Assembly (NCBI GenBank): GCA_902470915.1
Contig: CABRIB010000004.1
Coordinates: 1-39,397, forward strand
DNA length: 39,397 bases
Reading direction: 5' to 3'
Origin: an uncultured Collinsella sp.
GTDB taxonomy: Bacteria > Actinomycetota > Coriobacteriia > Coriobacteriales > Coriobacteriaceae
The notes below the pieces were generated by a model. The model worked only from the letters and a program-made list of their open reading frames with translations. It was not told where the DNA came from and did no database searches. Positions 1 through 9,891 of the stretch are shown piece after piece. Numbering within the stretch: the stretch's first letter is position 1; each line of letters begins with the position of its first letter. A program made the position numbers and the translations under genes.

Positions 1-44
1 ATAGGAGTCCGTCTCGTGGGCTCGGAGATGTGTATAAGAGACAG
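1..44. other. Nextera adapter sequence (not genomic)
   Basis: Bases 11-44 match the Nextera/Tn5 read-2 adapter, ending in the mosaic-end sequence AGATGTGTATAAGAGACAG at 26-44. Bases 1-10 are probably index or flow-cell sequence. This is library-preparation contamination at the contig end. Genomic sequence starts at about base 45. Confidence 0.97.
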
Positions 45-266
45 ACATATAACAGCCCAGATGGAGAGGGTCGCTATGTTATCCTTCTCAGACGGGTGAA
101 ATCTTGGGTTTTGGGTTGTAGTTCCAAGGTGGACAAACGTTTTCCCTGCACCAACGTGTGGTGAAGAACGGAAGAAGCCGGTAGTGCAAGCCGAAAATTC
201 AAGAATTCAATAAGCAGCGGTGTGAGAGAGCGCCGCATTACACGTAACTAGGAGCGTGGTTACACA
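45..266 (+). promoter_or_regulatory. Upstream leader of the pyruvate formate-lyase gene
   Basis: No convincing ORF lies between the adapter and the PFL start. The segment must hold at least part of the pfl leader. I could not pick a clear -35/-10 pair. The ribosome-binding site is an AGGAG at about 250-254, 12 bases before the ATG at 267. An anaerobic (FNR- or Rex-type) operator would be expected here, but I see no clear match. Confidence 0.4.
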
Positions 267-2318
<2,052 letters not shown>

Positions 2319-2319
2319 C

Positions 2320-2380
2320 TATTGTTAGTGCTATACTAACAATAACGATTACTGATTAGCGCGCCGGTTTCGGCCGGCGC
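2320..2380 (+). promoter_or_regulatory. Two hairpins between the split PFL genes
   Basis: The first is a perfect 10-bp AT-rich stem (TATTGTTAGT at 2320-2329 with ACTAACAATA at 2335-2344, loop GCTAT) directly after the stop codon. The second is a 7-bp GC stem (GCGCCGG at 2361-2367 with CCGGCGC at 2374-2380, loop TTTCGG). Neither is followed by a strong T-run. Partial termination, or RNA processing or protection setting the ratio of the two subunits, is plausible but inferred. Confidence 0.6.
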
Positions 2381-2403
2381 CTATTAATCGAAGGAGACAC
2401 ATT

Positions 2404-2655
2404 ATGAAGGTTTCTGAAGTTTCCGAGACTCAGGCCGATAACCTGGTCCACATGCTCGACGCTTACGCCGAGAAGGGTGGCCACCACCTGAACATCAACG
2501 TCTTCAACCGTGAGACGCTGCTCGACGCTCAGGCTCACCCCGAGAAGTACCCGCAGCTGACCATCCGCGTTTCCGGCTATGCCGTGAACTTCCACACGCT
2601 CACCAAGGAGCAGCAGGACGAGGTCATTGCGCGTACCTTCCACGACAAGTTCTAA
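2404..2655 (+). CDS. Stand-alone glycyl-radical domain of pyruvate formate-lyase
   Basis: This 83-aa protein is the C-terminal glycyl-radical domain of PFL as a separate gene. It contains the signature RVSGYAV with radical glycine G58 (G734 in E. coli PFL) and the typical end motif LTKEQQDEVIARTF. In known PFLs this glycine is converted to a radical by the radical-SAM activase and passes the radical to the active-site cysteines. Here the domain should dock on the large chain encoded at 267-2318. AAGGAG at 2391-2396, 7 bases before the ATG, supports independent translation. It resembles the spare-part protein YfiD/GrcA, but the neighbouring PFL lacks its own domain, so this looks like an obligate subunit. 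An automatic label of autonomous glycyl radical cofactor would be understandable. Confidence 0.92.
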   Translation: MKVSEVSETQADNLVHMLDAYAEKGGHHLNINVFNRETLLDAQAHPEKYPQLTIRVSGYAVNFHTLTKEQQDEVIARTFHDKF

Positions 2656-2682
2656 AGGGGTTTAACTCCCGCAGGATCGCCG

Positions 2683-2803
2683 GGCCGGTTTTGGGTTATT
2701 TTCCAAAACGTCCTCGGACATGCAAAGGGCTCCGCTGCGCGCTTCGCGCGGCGGAGCCCTTTGCGTCCTGCGGGATGTTTTGGAAAATAACCCAAAACCG
2801 GCC
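2683..2803 (+). repeat. Intergenic 120-bp hairpin element, family A copy 1
   Basis: A perfect 27-bp outer stem (2683-2709 with 2777-2803) encloses two opposed 13-nt loop strands, GTCCTCGGACATG (2710-2722) and CGTCCTGCGGGAT (2764-2776). A 13-bp inner stem follows (2723-2735 with 2751-2763), capped by a GC-rich tip. The loop sequences recur in the copies at 14700, 20152 and 26847, while the stems differ. It lies between the PFL radical-domain gene and the LacI gene, a 300-base gap with no other gene. Confidence 0.9.
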
Positions 2804-2922
2804 ATGTGGGGTCCTTTGGAGTCACCCTTTAGGCGGAACTCTCCTAATTATTTGGATGAGTCGTTTACTTACTTGTACTGTTACCGTCTTCCCGCTCTTG
2901 TTGGGGTATGCTTTGTTCGTAT

Positions 2923-2937
2923 GTAAACGTATGACAT
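2923..2937 (+). promoter_or_regulatory. Candidate LacI-family operator, autoregulatory
   Basis: GTAAACGTATGACAT lies just ahead of the lacI-type gene. It differs at two positions from GAAAACGTTTGACAT found in front of the downstream GH32-like gene. This suggests that the regulator represses itself. Confidence 0.55.
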
Positions 2938-2956
2938 GTTGATGGGGGAGGGTGCT

Positions 2957-3967
2957 ATGGCTCGCGAGAGTGCTCGTTCTAAGGATACGGCTAAGCCTGG
3001 CATCAAGGAAGTTGCAGCGGTGGCGGGGGTTTCGCCTACTACGGTATCTCGCGTGCTTAATAATCGCGGCTATATTAGCCAAGAGACCCGCGATAAGGTC
3101 CATGCCGCGATGAAGCGCATCAACTATACGCCCAACGATATCGCCCGTGCCATGCTCAACGGTCGCCTGAATCTTATCGGTATGATCGTCCCCTATGTCA
3201 GCAGTCCGTTTCATGCCCAAGTGGTTCAAGTCATTGAGCATACCCTGGCCGAAAACGGTTTTAAGATGCTGCTGTGCAATAGCGCCAATCGACCCGAGCT
3301 TGAGCGCTCTTATATCGACATGCTTCGACGCAATATGGTTGATGGCGTCATCGTCAACTCGCTTAATATCGGTGCCGAGGCGTATGCCGAGATGGGCTTG
3401 AGTCTGGTTGGTATCGACTGCGACCTTGGCGAAGCCTCTGTTCAGATTGCGAGCGACAGCTATAGCATCGGCGAACTTGCCACGCGTCGCCTGATCGATG
3501 ACGGGTGTTCGCGCATCCTGTGCCTGCGCAGCAATAGCCGCATGCGCATGCCTGCCAATAAGCGTACCGATGCCTACCTCGATGTTGTTGAACAGGCCGG
3601 TTTGCCCGCGCTTGTCCGTGAGGTCGAGTTCGTTAAGCCCGACGACGAAAAGAGCGCGGTCGTTGCGAAGATCCTCGATGAGAACCCCGATATTGACGGC
3701 ATCTTTGCGGGAGACGACACGATGGCGGCTATCTGTCTTAACGTGATGAAGCAGCGCGGCTTGAGCGCTCCGGATGATATTAAGGTCGTGGGCGCGGATG
3801 GTGCCCGCCGCACTATGACGTTTATGCCTGACTTAACAACCGTACGCCAAGATATCGATCGCATCGGTGAGCTCGCGGCGCAATCCATCGTCGCTCTTGT
3901 TAACGGCGAAAAGCCCGAATCGAATATCAAGCTCCCCGTTGAACTCATTGAGGGTAAAACCGCGTAG
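2957..3967 (+). CDS. LacI-family transcriptional regulator of the sucrose/fructoside locus
   Basis: A 336-aa DNA-binding repressor or activator. The N-terminal LacI helix-turn-helix (IKEVAAVAGVSPTTVSRVLN) and hinge helix are followed by a periplasmic-binding-protein-like effector domain, the usual LacI size. The ATG at 2957 is chosen because GGGGGAGGG lies just upstream; an ATG at 2936 is possible but has no ribosome-binding site. It precedes a GH32-like gene, a PTS EIIBC and a second GH32 gene on the same strand. Related 15-bp sites occur before its own gene, as a cluster before the GH32-like gene and more weakly before the PTS gene, so it probably controls this locus. The inducer is likely a sugar or sugar phosphate of the sucrose/fructose group (inference). 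Confidence 0.9.
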   Translation: MARESARSKDTAKPGIKEVAAVAGVSPTTVSRVLNNRGYISQETRDKVHAAMKRINYTPNDIARAMLNGRLNLIGMIVPYVSSPFHAQVVQVIEHTLAENGFKMLLCNSANRPELERSYIDMLRRNMVDGVIVNSLNIGAEAYAEMGLSLVGIDCDLGEASVQIASDSYSIGELATRRLIDDGCSRILCLRSNSRMRMPANKRTDAYLDVVEQAGLPALVREVEFVKPDDEKSAVVAKILDENPDIDGIFAGDDTMAAICLNVMKQRGLSAPDDIKVVGADGARRTMTFMPDLTTVRQDIDRIGELAAQSIVALVNGEKPESNIKLPVELIEGKTA

Positions 3968-4022
3968 TTCATCCCGTGCCAAAAGAATTCCTCAAACGCC
4001 TCTGATGACCGTTCGCCGGCAT

Positions 4023-4108
4023 ATGTCAACCGTTTGCCGACGACTGGAACTGCGAAAAGACGTATTGGTGTGAAAACGTTTGACATATGAAAACGATTGA
4101 CATATCTT
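4023..4108 (+). promoter_or_regulatory. Operator cluster and promoter of the GH32-like gene
   Basis: Three copies of one motif are present: GAAAACGTTTGACAT (4072-4086), GAAAACGATTGACAT (4089-4103), and an inverted copy, ATGTCAACCGTTTGC (4023-4037). The TTGACA at 4080-4085 lies inside one operator and sits 17 bases from TATCTT (4103-4108), a plausible -35/-10 pair. Bound repressor would cover the promoter. Two direct copies are spaced 17 bp start to start. Confidence 0.65.
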
Positions 4109-4151
4109 GCAGTTGTACCGAGTTAGTATCTCGTGAGAAAGGAAGTCTCGG

Positions 4152-5534
4152 ATGCACAAGGTGTATTACCAGCCTGAGGGAATTTGGGTAGGCGACATCA
4201 TGCCGTACGGCGAGGACGGCACGTTCTATCTCTATCACCAGCGTGACACGCGAAACCCCGGTCCTTTCGGAGAGCCGTTTGGTTGGGCACTCGCGACGAC
4301 CAAGGATTTCGTCAACTACAAGGACTTTGGCGAGAGCCTTGAGCGTGGCGGCGACGAGGAAGTCGACCAGTATGTTTATGCCGGCACGGTGTTTAAGGTG
4401 GGCGACAAGTACCATGCGCTCTACACTGGTTGCAATCGCGATAAGGTCCGCGCACGCTTGATGAAGCAGGTTCTTCTTCACGCAACGAGTGACGACGCCG
4501 TCAAGTGGGAGAAGAACATCGCCGAGACGCTGCTTCCGCCCCAGGAAGGTTACGATGACCGCAACTGGCGCGATCCCTTTGTGCTTTGGGATGAGGAGAA
4601 CGAAGAGTACATGCTCATCCTCGGCACGCGCGTGGGCGAGGACAAGCGTCTGATGACCGGGCGTCTGGTCAAGTTCACCTCCAAGGACCTGGATACCTGG
4701 GAGTTCCAGGGCGACTGGTGGAATCCGGGCCTTTACACCATGTTCGAGATGCCTGATCTCTTTAAGATGGGCGACTGGTGGTATCTGGTGTTCTCCGAGT
4801 ACAGTGATGGCAACAAGACCCGTTACCGCATGTCTCGCTCCATCAACGGTCCTTGGATCACTCCTGCTGACGATTCATTCGATGGCCGCGCGTACTATGC
4901 CGCGCGTACCGCATTTGATGGCGAGCGCCGCGTTCTCTTTGGTTGGGTTCCTACGCGTGACGAGGGTGGCGATCCCAGCTCTTACCTGTGGGGTGGCACC
5001 TTTATGCCTCTCGAGATCGTTCAGCGTGCCGACGGAACGCTCGGCACCAAGCTCCCTGACAGCATGCTTGGCGCCTTTGGCGAGGCTAAGGCAGTCGAGG
5101 CCTTTGAGCTTTCCTGCGAGTCGGGCAAGGTCGAGCAGGTGCTCGCCGCGGATGCCGGTTCCACCTATATGCTCGATGCCGACATCGAGCTCGCCGGTGA
5201 CGCTGCCGGCTTCTCGGTGAAGCTTGCCGAGGACGCCGAGTCCGGTCTTGCCTATGAGTTCCGCGCCAACCTGCGTGAGGGCAAGCTCGAGTTTACGGCG
5301 GCCCCCCAGTATCCGTGGTTCCAGGTCAACAACATGGGCCTCGAGCGTCCGTTGTTCTTTAAGGGCGAGGGCACTCATCATGTGCGCCTGGTCGTTGACG
5401 ACGATATCGCGACCATCTTTGTCGATGATGTTGCGCTTAACGCGCGCTTCTGCAATAAGCAGGGCCAGGGTGTGGCACTGACGGTCACCGACGGTACGCT
5501 CAAGTGCGCAAATGCAACGATCGCGTCTCTGTAA
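4152..5534 (+). CDS. GH32-like glycoside hydrolase (atypical beta-fructosidase-type)
   Basis: A 460-aa cytosolic protein (no signal peptide) related to GH32/COG1621 beta-fructosidases. The usual WxNDPNG nucleophile motif is replaced by IWVGDIMPYGEDG, where D15 may be the nucleophile. WRDP (D141, transition-state stabiliser position) and FEMPDLF (E199, in place of the usual ECPD acid/base) are present. The C-terminal 150 residues look like the GH32 beta-sandwich. The start has AGAAAGGAAG about 8 bases upstream. It lies between the LacI regulator and the PTS gene, so a role on fructosyl sugars or their phosphates is likely. The changed motifs mean the substrate may differ from sucrose; this cannot be told from sequence alone. 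Confidence 0.8.
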   Translation: MHKVYYQPEGIWVGDIMPYGEDGTFYLYHQRDTRNPGPFGEPFGWALATTKDFVNYKDFGESLERGGDEEVDQYVYAGTVFKVGDKYHALYTGCNRDKVRARLMKQVLLHATSDDAVKWEKNIAETLLPPQEGYDDRNWRDPFVLWDEENEEYMLILGTRVGEDKRLMTGRLVKFTSKDLDTWEFQGDWWNPGLYTMFEMPDLFKMGDWWYLVFSEYSDGNKTRYRMSRSINGPWITPADDSFDGRAYYAARTAFDGERRVLFGWVPTRDEGGDPSSYLWGGTFMPLEIVQRADGTLGTKLPDSMLGAFGEAKAVEAFELSCESGKVEQVLAADAGSTYMLDADIELAGDAAGFSVKLAEDAESGLAYEFRANLREGKLEFTAAPQYPWFQVNNMGLERPLFFKGEGTHHVRLVVDDDIATIFVDDVALNARFCNKQGQGVALTVTDGTLKCANATIASL

Positions 5535-5540
5535 TGGCAT

Positions 5541-5556
5541 CAAAACGTTTTATGAT
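5541..5556 (+). promoter_or_regulatory. Candidate LacI-type operator before the PTS gene
   Basis: CAAAACGTTTTATGAT, with the palindromic core AAAACGTTTT, lies between the GH32-like stop (5534) and the PTS start (5580). It shares the AAAACGTTT core with the operators at 4072 and 4089. Confidence 0.45.
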
Positions 5557-5579
5557 TTCGTAAGGGAATGGAGAGGAAC

Positions 5580-7031
5580 ATGGACTACAAAGTAGTGTCT
5601 CAGCAAGTCGTCGATAACGTCGGCGGTCTGGAGAACATCGAGGGCGCCACGCATTGCGTTACGCGTCTGCGTCTGGTGCTCAAGGATACGAGCAAGTACA
5701 ACAAGGCCGAGCTCGAGAACATCGATGGCGTCAAGGGCGTGCTGTACAACAGCGGCCAGCTCATGATCATCTTCGGTACCGGTACCGTCAACAAGGTCTA
5801 CGATGAGTTTATGGCTCTGACGGGCGTTAAGGAGATCAGCGCTTCCGAGGTCAAGGGCGCCGAGGCGGACAAGAAGGGCAAGTTCTTCTCGGTCCTCAAG
5901 GTATTCTCGGATATCTTTATCCCCATCATTCCCGCTTTCGTCGGCGCTGCTATCATCATCGGCCTTAAGTCGCTGATCGTTGCCAACGGCCTCTTTGGCA
6001 TGGAGGGCAGCCTTGCCGACCACAGCGAGTTCCTCAAGAACCTCGCAAGCTTCTTTGCCATTATCGCCACCACGTTTGACTACCTGCCTGTCCTGGTTAT
6101 GTACAGCGCGGTGAAGCGTTTTGGCGGTAACCCGATTCTGGGCATCCTCGTCGGTATCGTCATGGTTCACCCGAGCCTTATGAACCGCAACACGTTCGTT
6201 ATGGATCCGACGGGTGCTGAGTACTGGAACTTTGGTCCGCTCTCCATTCCCATGGTTGCTTTCCAGGGCGGCGTGTTCCCTGCAATCCTGACTGCCTGGT
6301 TTATGGCCAAGGTCGAAAAGATTGCCCAGAAGTACATCCCCGAGGTCGTCTCGTTCGTCTTTGTCCCGACCGTTACCCTGATTCTTGCTAACGTCGCCCT
6401 GTTCACCGTGTTCGGCCCGCTCGGCAACCTGATCGGCGACGTCCTCGCCGGTGTAATCGATATCCTGTACAACAGGATGGGCGTCTTCGGTGCCTTTGTC
6501 TTTGCCGCATTCCTGCAGCCGCTCGTCGTTACCGGTACGCATCAGTTCATCCAGGGTATCGAGGCAAACCTCGTCGCCACGACTGGCTTCAACTACATCC
6601 AGGCCATCTGGTCGGTTTCCATCATCGCCCAGGGCGGCGGCGCCATCGGCATGTACCTCATTCACAAGAAGCATTCCAAAGAGCGCAACATCTGCATGTC
6701 GTCCTTTATCCCGACGCTGGTCGGTATCTCCGAGCCCGCAATCTTTGCTGCAAACATGCGCTACTCGATCATCCCGTTCATCTGCGCTTGCATCGGTGCA
6801 GGCTGCGGCGGTGCCTTCGTGAAGCTCTTTGAGGTGCGCGCCATCGGTCAGGGTCTGACCGGCGTGCTTGGCCTGCTCATCGTCACGCCCGAGACGCTCG
6901 TGTGGTATGTGGCTGGCAATCTCATCGCCTTTATCGTGCCGATCGTCTTGATCTTTGCCTACAACAAGGCAAAGGGCGTGCCGACCACTGATGAAGAGGG
7001 CGCTGGTGCTGGTTTCGATGTCAGCTTCTAG
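5580..7031 (+). CDS. PTS sucrose-type transporter subunit EIIBC
   Basis: An inner-membrane sugar phosphotransferase permease that takes up and phosphorylates a sugar. The 483-aa product has an N-terminal EIIB domain with phospho-cysteine C26 in the motif THCVTRLRLVL. An EIIC domain of about ten hydrophobic segments follows, including a GxxEPAIF-type motif (GISEPAIFAAN). No EIIA domain is fused at the C terminus, so phosphate must come from a separate EIIA, as in ScrA-type sucrose systems. The start ATG at 5580 is preferred over 5568 because GGAGAGG lies in front of it and the protein then begins MDYKVVSQQVV. Flanking GH32 genes make sucrose or a related fructoside the likely substrate; trehalose or beta-glucoside specificity cannot be excluded. 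Confidence 0.87.
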   Translation: MDYKVVSQQVVDNVGGLENIEGATHCVTRLRLVLKDTSKYNKAELENIDGVKGVLYNSGQLMIIFGTGTVNKVYDEFMALTGVKEISASEVKGAEADKKGKFFSVLKVFSDIFIPIIPAFVGAAIIIGLKSLIVANGLFGMEGSLADHSEFLKNLASFFAIIATTFDYLPVLVMYSAVKRFGGNPILGILVGIVMVHPSLMNRNTFVMDPTGAEYWNFGPLSIPMVAFQGGVFPAILTAWFMAKVEKIAQKYIPEVVSFVFVPTVTLILANVALFTVFGPLGNLIGDVLAGVIDILYNRMGVFGAFVFAAFLQPLVVTGTHQFIQGIEANLVATTGFNYIQAIWSVSIIAQGGGAIGMYLIHKKHSKERNICMSSFIPTLVGISEPAIFAANMRYSIIPFICACIGAGCGGAFVKLFEVRAIGQGLTGVLGLLIVTPETLVWYVAGNLIAFIVPIVLIFAYNKAKGVPTTDEEGAGAGFDVSF

Positions 7032-7068
7032 TTGAGCCATTCAGCGTAATCTGAGGATAAGTCCATTT

Positions 7069-7110
7069 GGGGAAGGGCGTTCGACTCGTGTGAGTCGAGC
7101 GTCCTTCCCC
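7069..7110 (+). promoter_or_regulatory. Intercistronic hairpin between PTS and GH32 genes
   Basis: The stem GGGGAAGG...CCTTCCCC with an inner TCGACTC-GTGT-GAGTCGA fills the gap between the two genes. It is not followed by a T-run, so it is more likely a processing/stabilising hairpin or weak attenuator than a full terminator. Confidence 0.6.
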
Positions 7111-7132
7111 ATAGACGAGAAAGTCAACGGCG

Positions 7133-8575
7133 ATGTTTAATCAAAAAAATAAGGTGACACGCGCGGACTATGAACAGTGGCGTGCCGGACAGGATGAGAC
7201 GGCGGGTCGCATCGCGTCCGACCCCGATAGGCTCCTGTTCCATGTGGAGCCTGAGCTTGGCTGGCTCAACGACCCCAACGGTTTGGTGCAGATCGGTGAT
7301 ACGTATCACATCTATCACCAATACGATCCATTCGATGCTGCGCATGGCGGTCCAGTGCTTTGGAATCATCTGACAACAAAGGATTTTGTGACGTACGAGA
7401 ATCGCGGCCCTGTGCTGTTCCCCGATTCCGATTTGGATTCGAGCGGAGCGTATTCTGGTTCTGCCTTTGTACACGACGGCAAGATTCACTACTTCTATAC
7501 CGGCAACGTCAAGCATTTTGACCGCGATGATTACGACTACGTGTTGACGGGCCGTGAGCAAAACCAGATTCATGTGGTTGCCGAGAACCCCGACGAATTG
7601 GGCGAGAAGCGCATAGCTGTTGGGCCGGTCGATTACCCCGACGATATCGGTACGCACGTGCGTGATCCCAAAATCCTTGAACACGATGGTATCTACTACA
7701 TGGTTCTGGGCGCTCGTACGAAAGACGACCGCGGCTGCGTGCTTGTCTATACCTCGAGCGATCTAGAGGACTGGAGCTATGCGACGCGCATTGAGTTGGG
7801 CGAGAAGTTTGGCTTTATGTGGGAGTGTCCCGATCTGTTTGAGCTCGATGGTGAGCTTATTCTCGTTTGCTGTCCGCAGGGTGTGTCCGCCGATGGATGG
7901 CGTTACCGCAATCCGCACCAGTGCGTGTGGTTTCCCATCGAGGCCGATTGGGAGGCGCCGAGTTTTAAGATCGCCGGGCAGGGCATGCCCCCGATGGTCG
8001 ATGCCGGCTTTGATTTCTACGCACCGCAGTCCTTTGAGGATGCTGCGGGTCGGCGTTTGATGATCGGGTGGTCGGGTTGCCCCGATGCGACGGCAAAAAG
8101 CCCGACGGTGGCACGCGGGTGGCAGTGCGCGTTGACGGTGCCGAGAGAACTGAGCATGCGCGATGGTAAGCTCTGTCAGCAGCCGGTGCACGAGATTGAG
8201 AGGATGCGCGGCGACTGCGTTTGCGCGACAGGCGGTGAAACCGTTGAGGAGCCGGGCCGCCTGTTTGATCTTGTGGTTTCCTGTGAGGGCGCCCAGGTGA
8301 TCGAGCTCGAAATCCGCAAGGGTGTCTTTGTGCGCTATGCAGACGGGATGCTTACCCTCGACATGGGTGACGAAGGCTATGGGCGCGACCAGAGGTCGAT
8401 CGAGCTCAGCGAGCTTCGCGACCTGCGCGTGCTTTCGGACACTACGATGGTCGAGATTTTTGCAAATGGCGGCGAGGCAGCACTTACGAGCCGGACCTAT
8501 TCGCCGGCGGTTCCGGCGATGGAGCTGCACGCCGAGGGTGCGGTATCGATGAATTTCTACCGCCTCGTGCATTAA
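7133..8575 (+). CDS. Sucrose-6-phosphate hydrolase / invertase, GH32
   Basis: Hydrolyses sucrose(-6-phosphate) or a similar beta-fructoside to glucose(-6-P) and fructose in the cytosol. All three GH32 signatures are present: WLNDPNG (nucleophile D47), VRDPK (D178) and WECPDLF (acid/base E231). At 480 aa it has the usual length of the ScrB family. No signal peptide is seen, consistent with an intracellular enzyme acting on PTS-delivered sugar phosphate. The ribosome-binding site before the ATG at 7133 is weak (GAGAAAG). It is the last gene of the sucrose locus, 102 bases after the EIIBC gene with a hairpin between. Whether substrate is phosphorylated is inferred from the PTS neighbour. Confidence 0.9.
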   Translation: MFNQKNKVTRADYEQWRAGQDETAGRIASDPDRLLFHVEPELGWLNDPNGLVQIGDTYHIYHQYDPFDAAHGGPVLWNHLTTKDFVTYENRGPVLFPDSDLDSSGAYSGSAFVHDGKIHYFYTGNVKHFDRDDYDYVLTGREQNQIHVVAENPDELGEKRIAVGPVDYPDDIGTHVRDPKILEHDGIYYMVLGARTKDDRGCVLVYTSSDLEDWSYATRIELGEKFGFMWECPDLFELDGELILVCCPQGVSADGWRYRNPHQCVWFPIEADWEAPSFKIAGQGMPPMVDAGFDFYAPQSFEDAAGRRLMIGWSGCPDATAKSPTVARGWQCALTVPRELSMRDGKLCQQPVHEIERMRGDCVCATGGETVEEPGRLFDLVVSCEGAQVIELEIRKGVFVRYADGMLTLDMGDEGYGRDQRSIELSELRDLRVLSDTTMVEIFANGGEAALTSRTYSPAVPAMELHAEGAVSMNFYRLVH

Positions 8576-8850
8576 CCGTGCATGGAGTACGATTGGACTT
8601 GCTGGGCGGAATGTGTCGCAGTTACCGCGGCCAGCTACCGTTTATCGCGTATAGCGACCGTTTGCGGAATAAGTAACACTCCTTAATAAACCGTGTAGAA
8701 TCTCAGGATGCACGGAGTTTTCCAGGGAGACGCTGTCCTTTGTTGTGTGCAAGGGGCGGCGTCTCTTTGGCGCTTGGACGCCGTTGTGCAACAGTGCGGC
8801 GGCGCGTGCCATGTATTGAAAAGCCAATGTTGAGATGGGTCGTGATAATA
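8576..8850 (+). other. Intergenic region before degV
   Basis: No gene seen. A TAGAAT at 8696-8701 could be a -10 box, but no good -35 lies at the right distance. The lone upstream extension of the DegV frame (from 8740) is rich in unlikely residues and is not taken as coding. Confidence 0.4.
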
Positions 8851-9705
8851 ATGGGCAAGTACGTAATCGTGGTTGAGTCTGGGTCGGATGTGACGCCGGA
8901 GCTTTGCGAGCGCTACGGCATCGTGCGCGTGCCCATGCATGTCACGATTGGTGACGAGACCGTCGAGGACGGCTCGATCGATCCGCTCGAGATTTACTCG
9001 CGCTGCAACGAGTTTGGCGTGATGCCCAAGACCAGTGGCTGTGCGCCTGCGGATTTTGCTCACGTGTACGACCGCATTCACGCTGAGCAGCCTGACGCGA
9101 CCATTTTGCATCTTGCGTATTCCGAGGCCACGACCTGTTCGCATCAGTCCTCTAAGATTGCAGCAGAGGGGCGCGACTACGTGTTCTCCATGGACACGCG
9201 TTTTGTCTCGGTGGGCCAGTCGCTCGTTGTCGTCGAAACCGCCAAATTCATCGAGGCTCACCCCGATGCCACCGTCGACGAGATCTTTGCATTTACGAAT
9301 TCCGTCATGGACCGTGTGCTGCTGGGCTTTGTTCCTACCGACCTAGCCTTCCTTAAGGCGGGCGGTCGTCTGTCCAACGTGGCATTCCTTGGCGCCCACC
9401 TGCTCAAGATTAAGCCCTGCATTGAGGTGACGGGCGGCAAGTTCGTGGCAACCAAGAAGTTCCGCGGCTCTATGCTCAAGTGCGCCCGCGCCTTTATTGA
9501 CCACATGGTTGAGAAGGGCGAGATTGACTACTCGCACATTGGCCTGGCGTATTCGGTAGGCCTTTCCCAGGAGCTGCGCGACGACATGGAAGTCTATGCG
9601 CACGACCTGGGCTTTAAGGACGTTACCTGGACTCAGGTCGGTGGCGTCATCTCGAGCCATTGCGGCCCGACCGCCTTCGGTGCGGTGCTCACGCTTAAAG
9701 CGTAA
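8851..9705 (+). CDS. DegV family fatty-acid-binding protein
   Basis: A 284-aa protein of the DegV/EDD family. Family members bind a fatty acid; some (FakB) present it to the kinase FakA for phospholipid synthesis. It starts MGKYVIVVESGSDVTPEL, the typical N-terminal S-D-x-T ligand-binding pattern. The central SYSEATTCSHQSS-like stretch and the later VGxVISSHCGPTAFG segment are also typical. Length matches the family. The ATG at 8851 is chosen over an upstream in-frame ATG at 8740 because the extension lacks DegV homology. No fakA is visible nearby, so a FakB role is only possible. Confidence 0.88.
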   Translation: MGKYVIVVESGSDVTPELCERYGIVRVPMHVTIGDETVEDGSIDPLEIYSRCNEFGVMPKTSGCAPADFAHVYDRIHAEQPDATILHLAYSEATTCSHQSSKIAAEGRDYVFSMDTRFVSVGQSLVVVETAKFIEAHPDATVDEIFAFTNSVMDRVLLGFVPTDLAFLKAGGRLSNVAFLGAHLLKIKPCIEVTGGKFVATKKFRGSMLKCARAFIDHMVEKGEIDYSHIGLAYSVGLSQELRDDMEVYAHDLGFKDVTWTQVGGVISSHCGPTAFGAVLTLKA

Positions 9706-9736
9706 GGCCTGGCATCTATCGATTTCTATTGCCTCG

Positions 9737-9769
9737 GCGGCGGGCGGGTTGCGATAGCCTTCCCGCCGC
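9737..9769 (+). terminator. Putative terminator hairpin after degV
   Basis: GCGGCGGG (9737-9744) pairs with CCCGCCGC (9762-9769) 32 bases after the degV stop. Only a weak T-containing stretch follows, so confidence is moderate. Confidence 0.5.
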
Positions 9770-9891
9770 TCTTGCGTAGGGCCAAATAGGACAACCCAAT
9801 TGACCGCTAAACCGTTTCGCCATCATGCGTATGGGCTAGAATGATTCTGGCATTTATGTAGCTAAAACCAATGAGAGGCAAGGTAGCGGGA

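Noticed and set aside
2683..2803. Ordinary rho-independent terminator for the pfl operon
   Set aside because: The stem is far longer than a terminator, no T-run follows, and the loop sequence recurs in three other unrelated gaps.
5550..7040. 496-aa minus-strand open frame opposite the PTS gene
   Set aside because: Asp/His/Glu-rich shadow of a real membrane protein gene, without start signals or family motifs.
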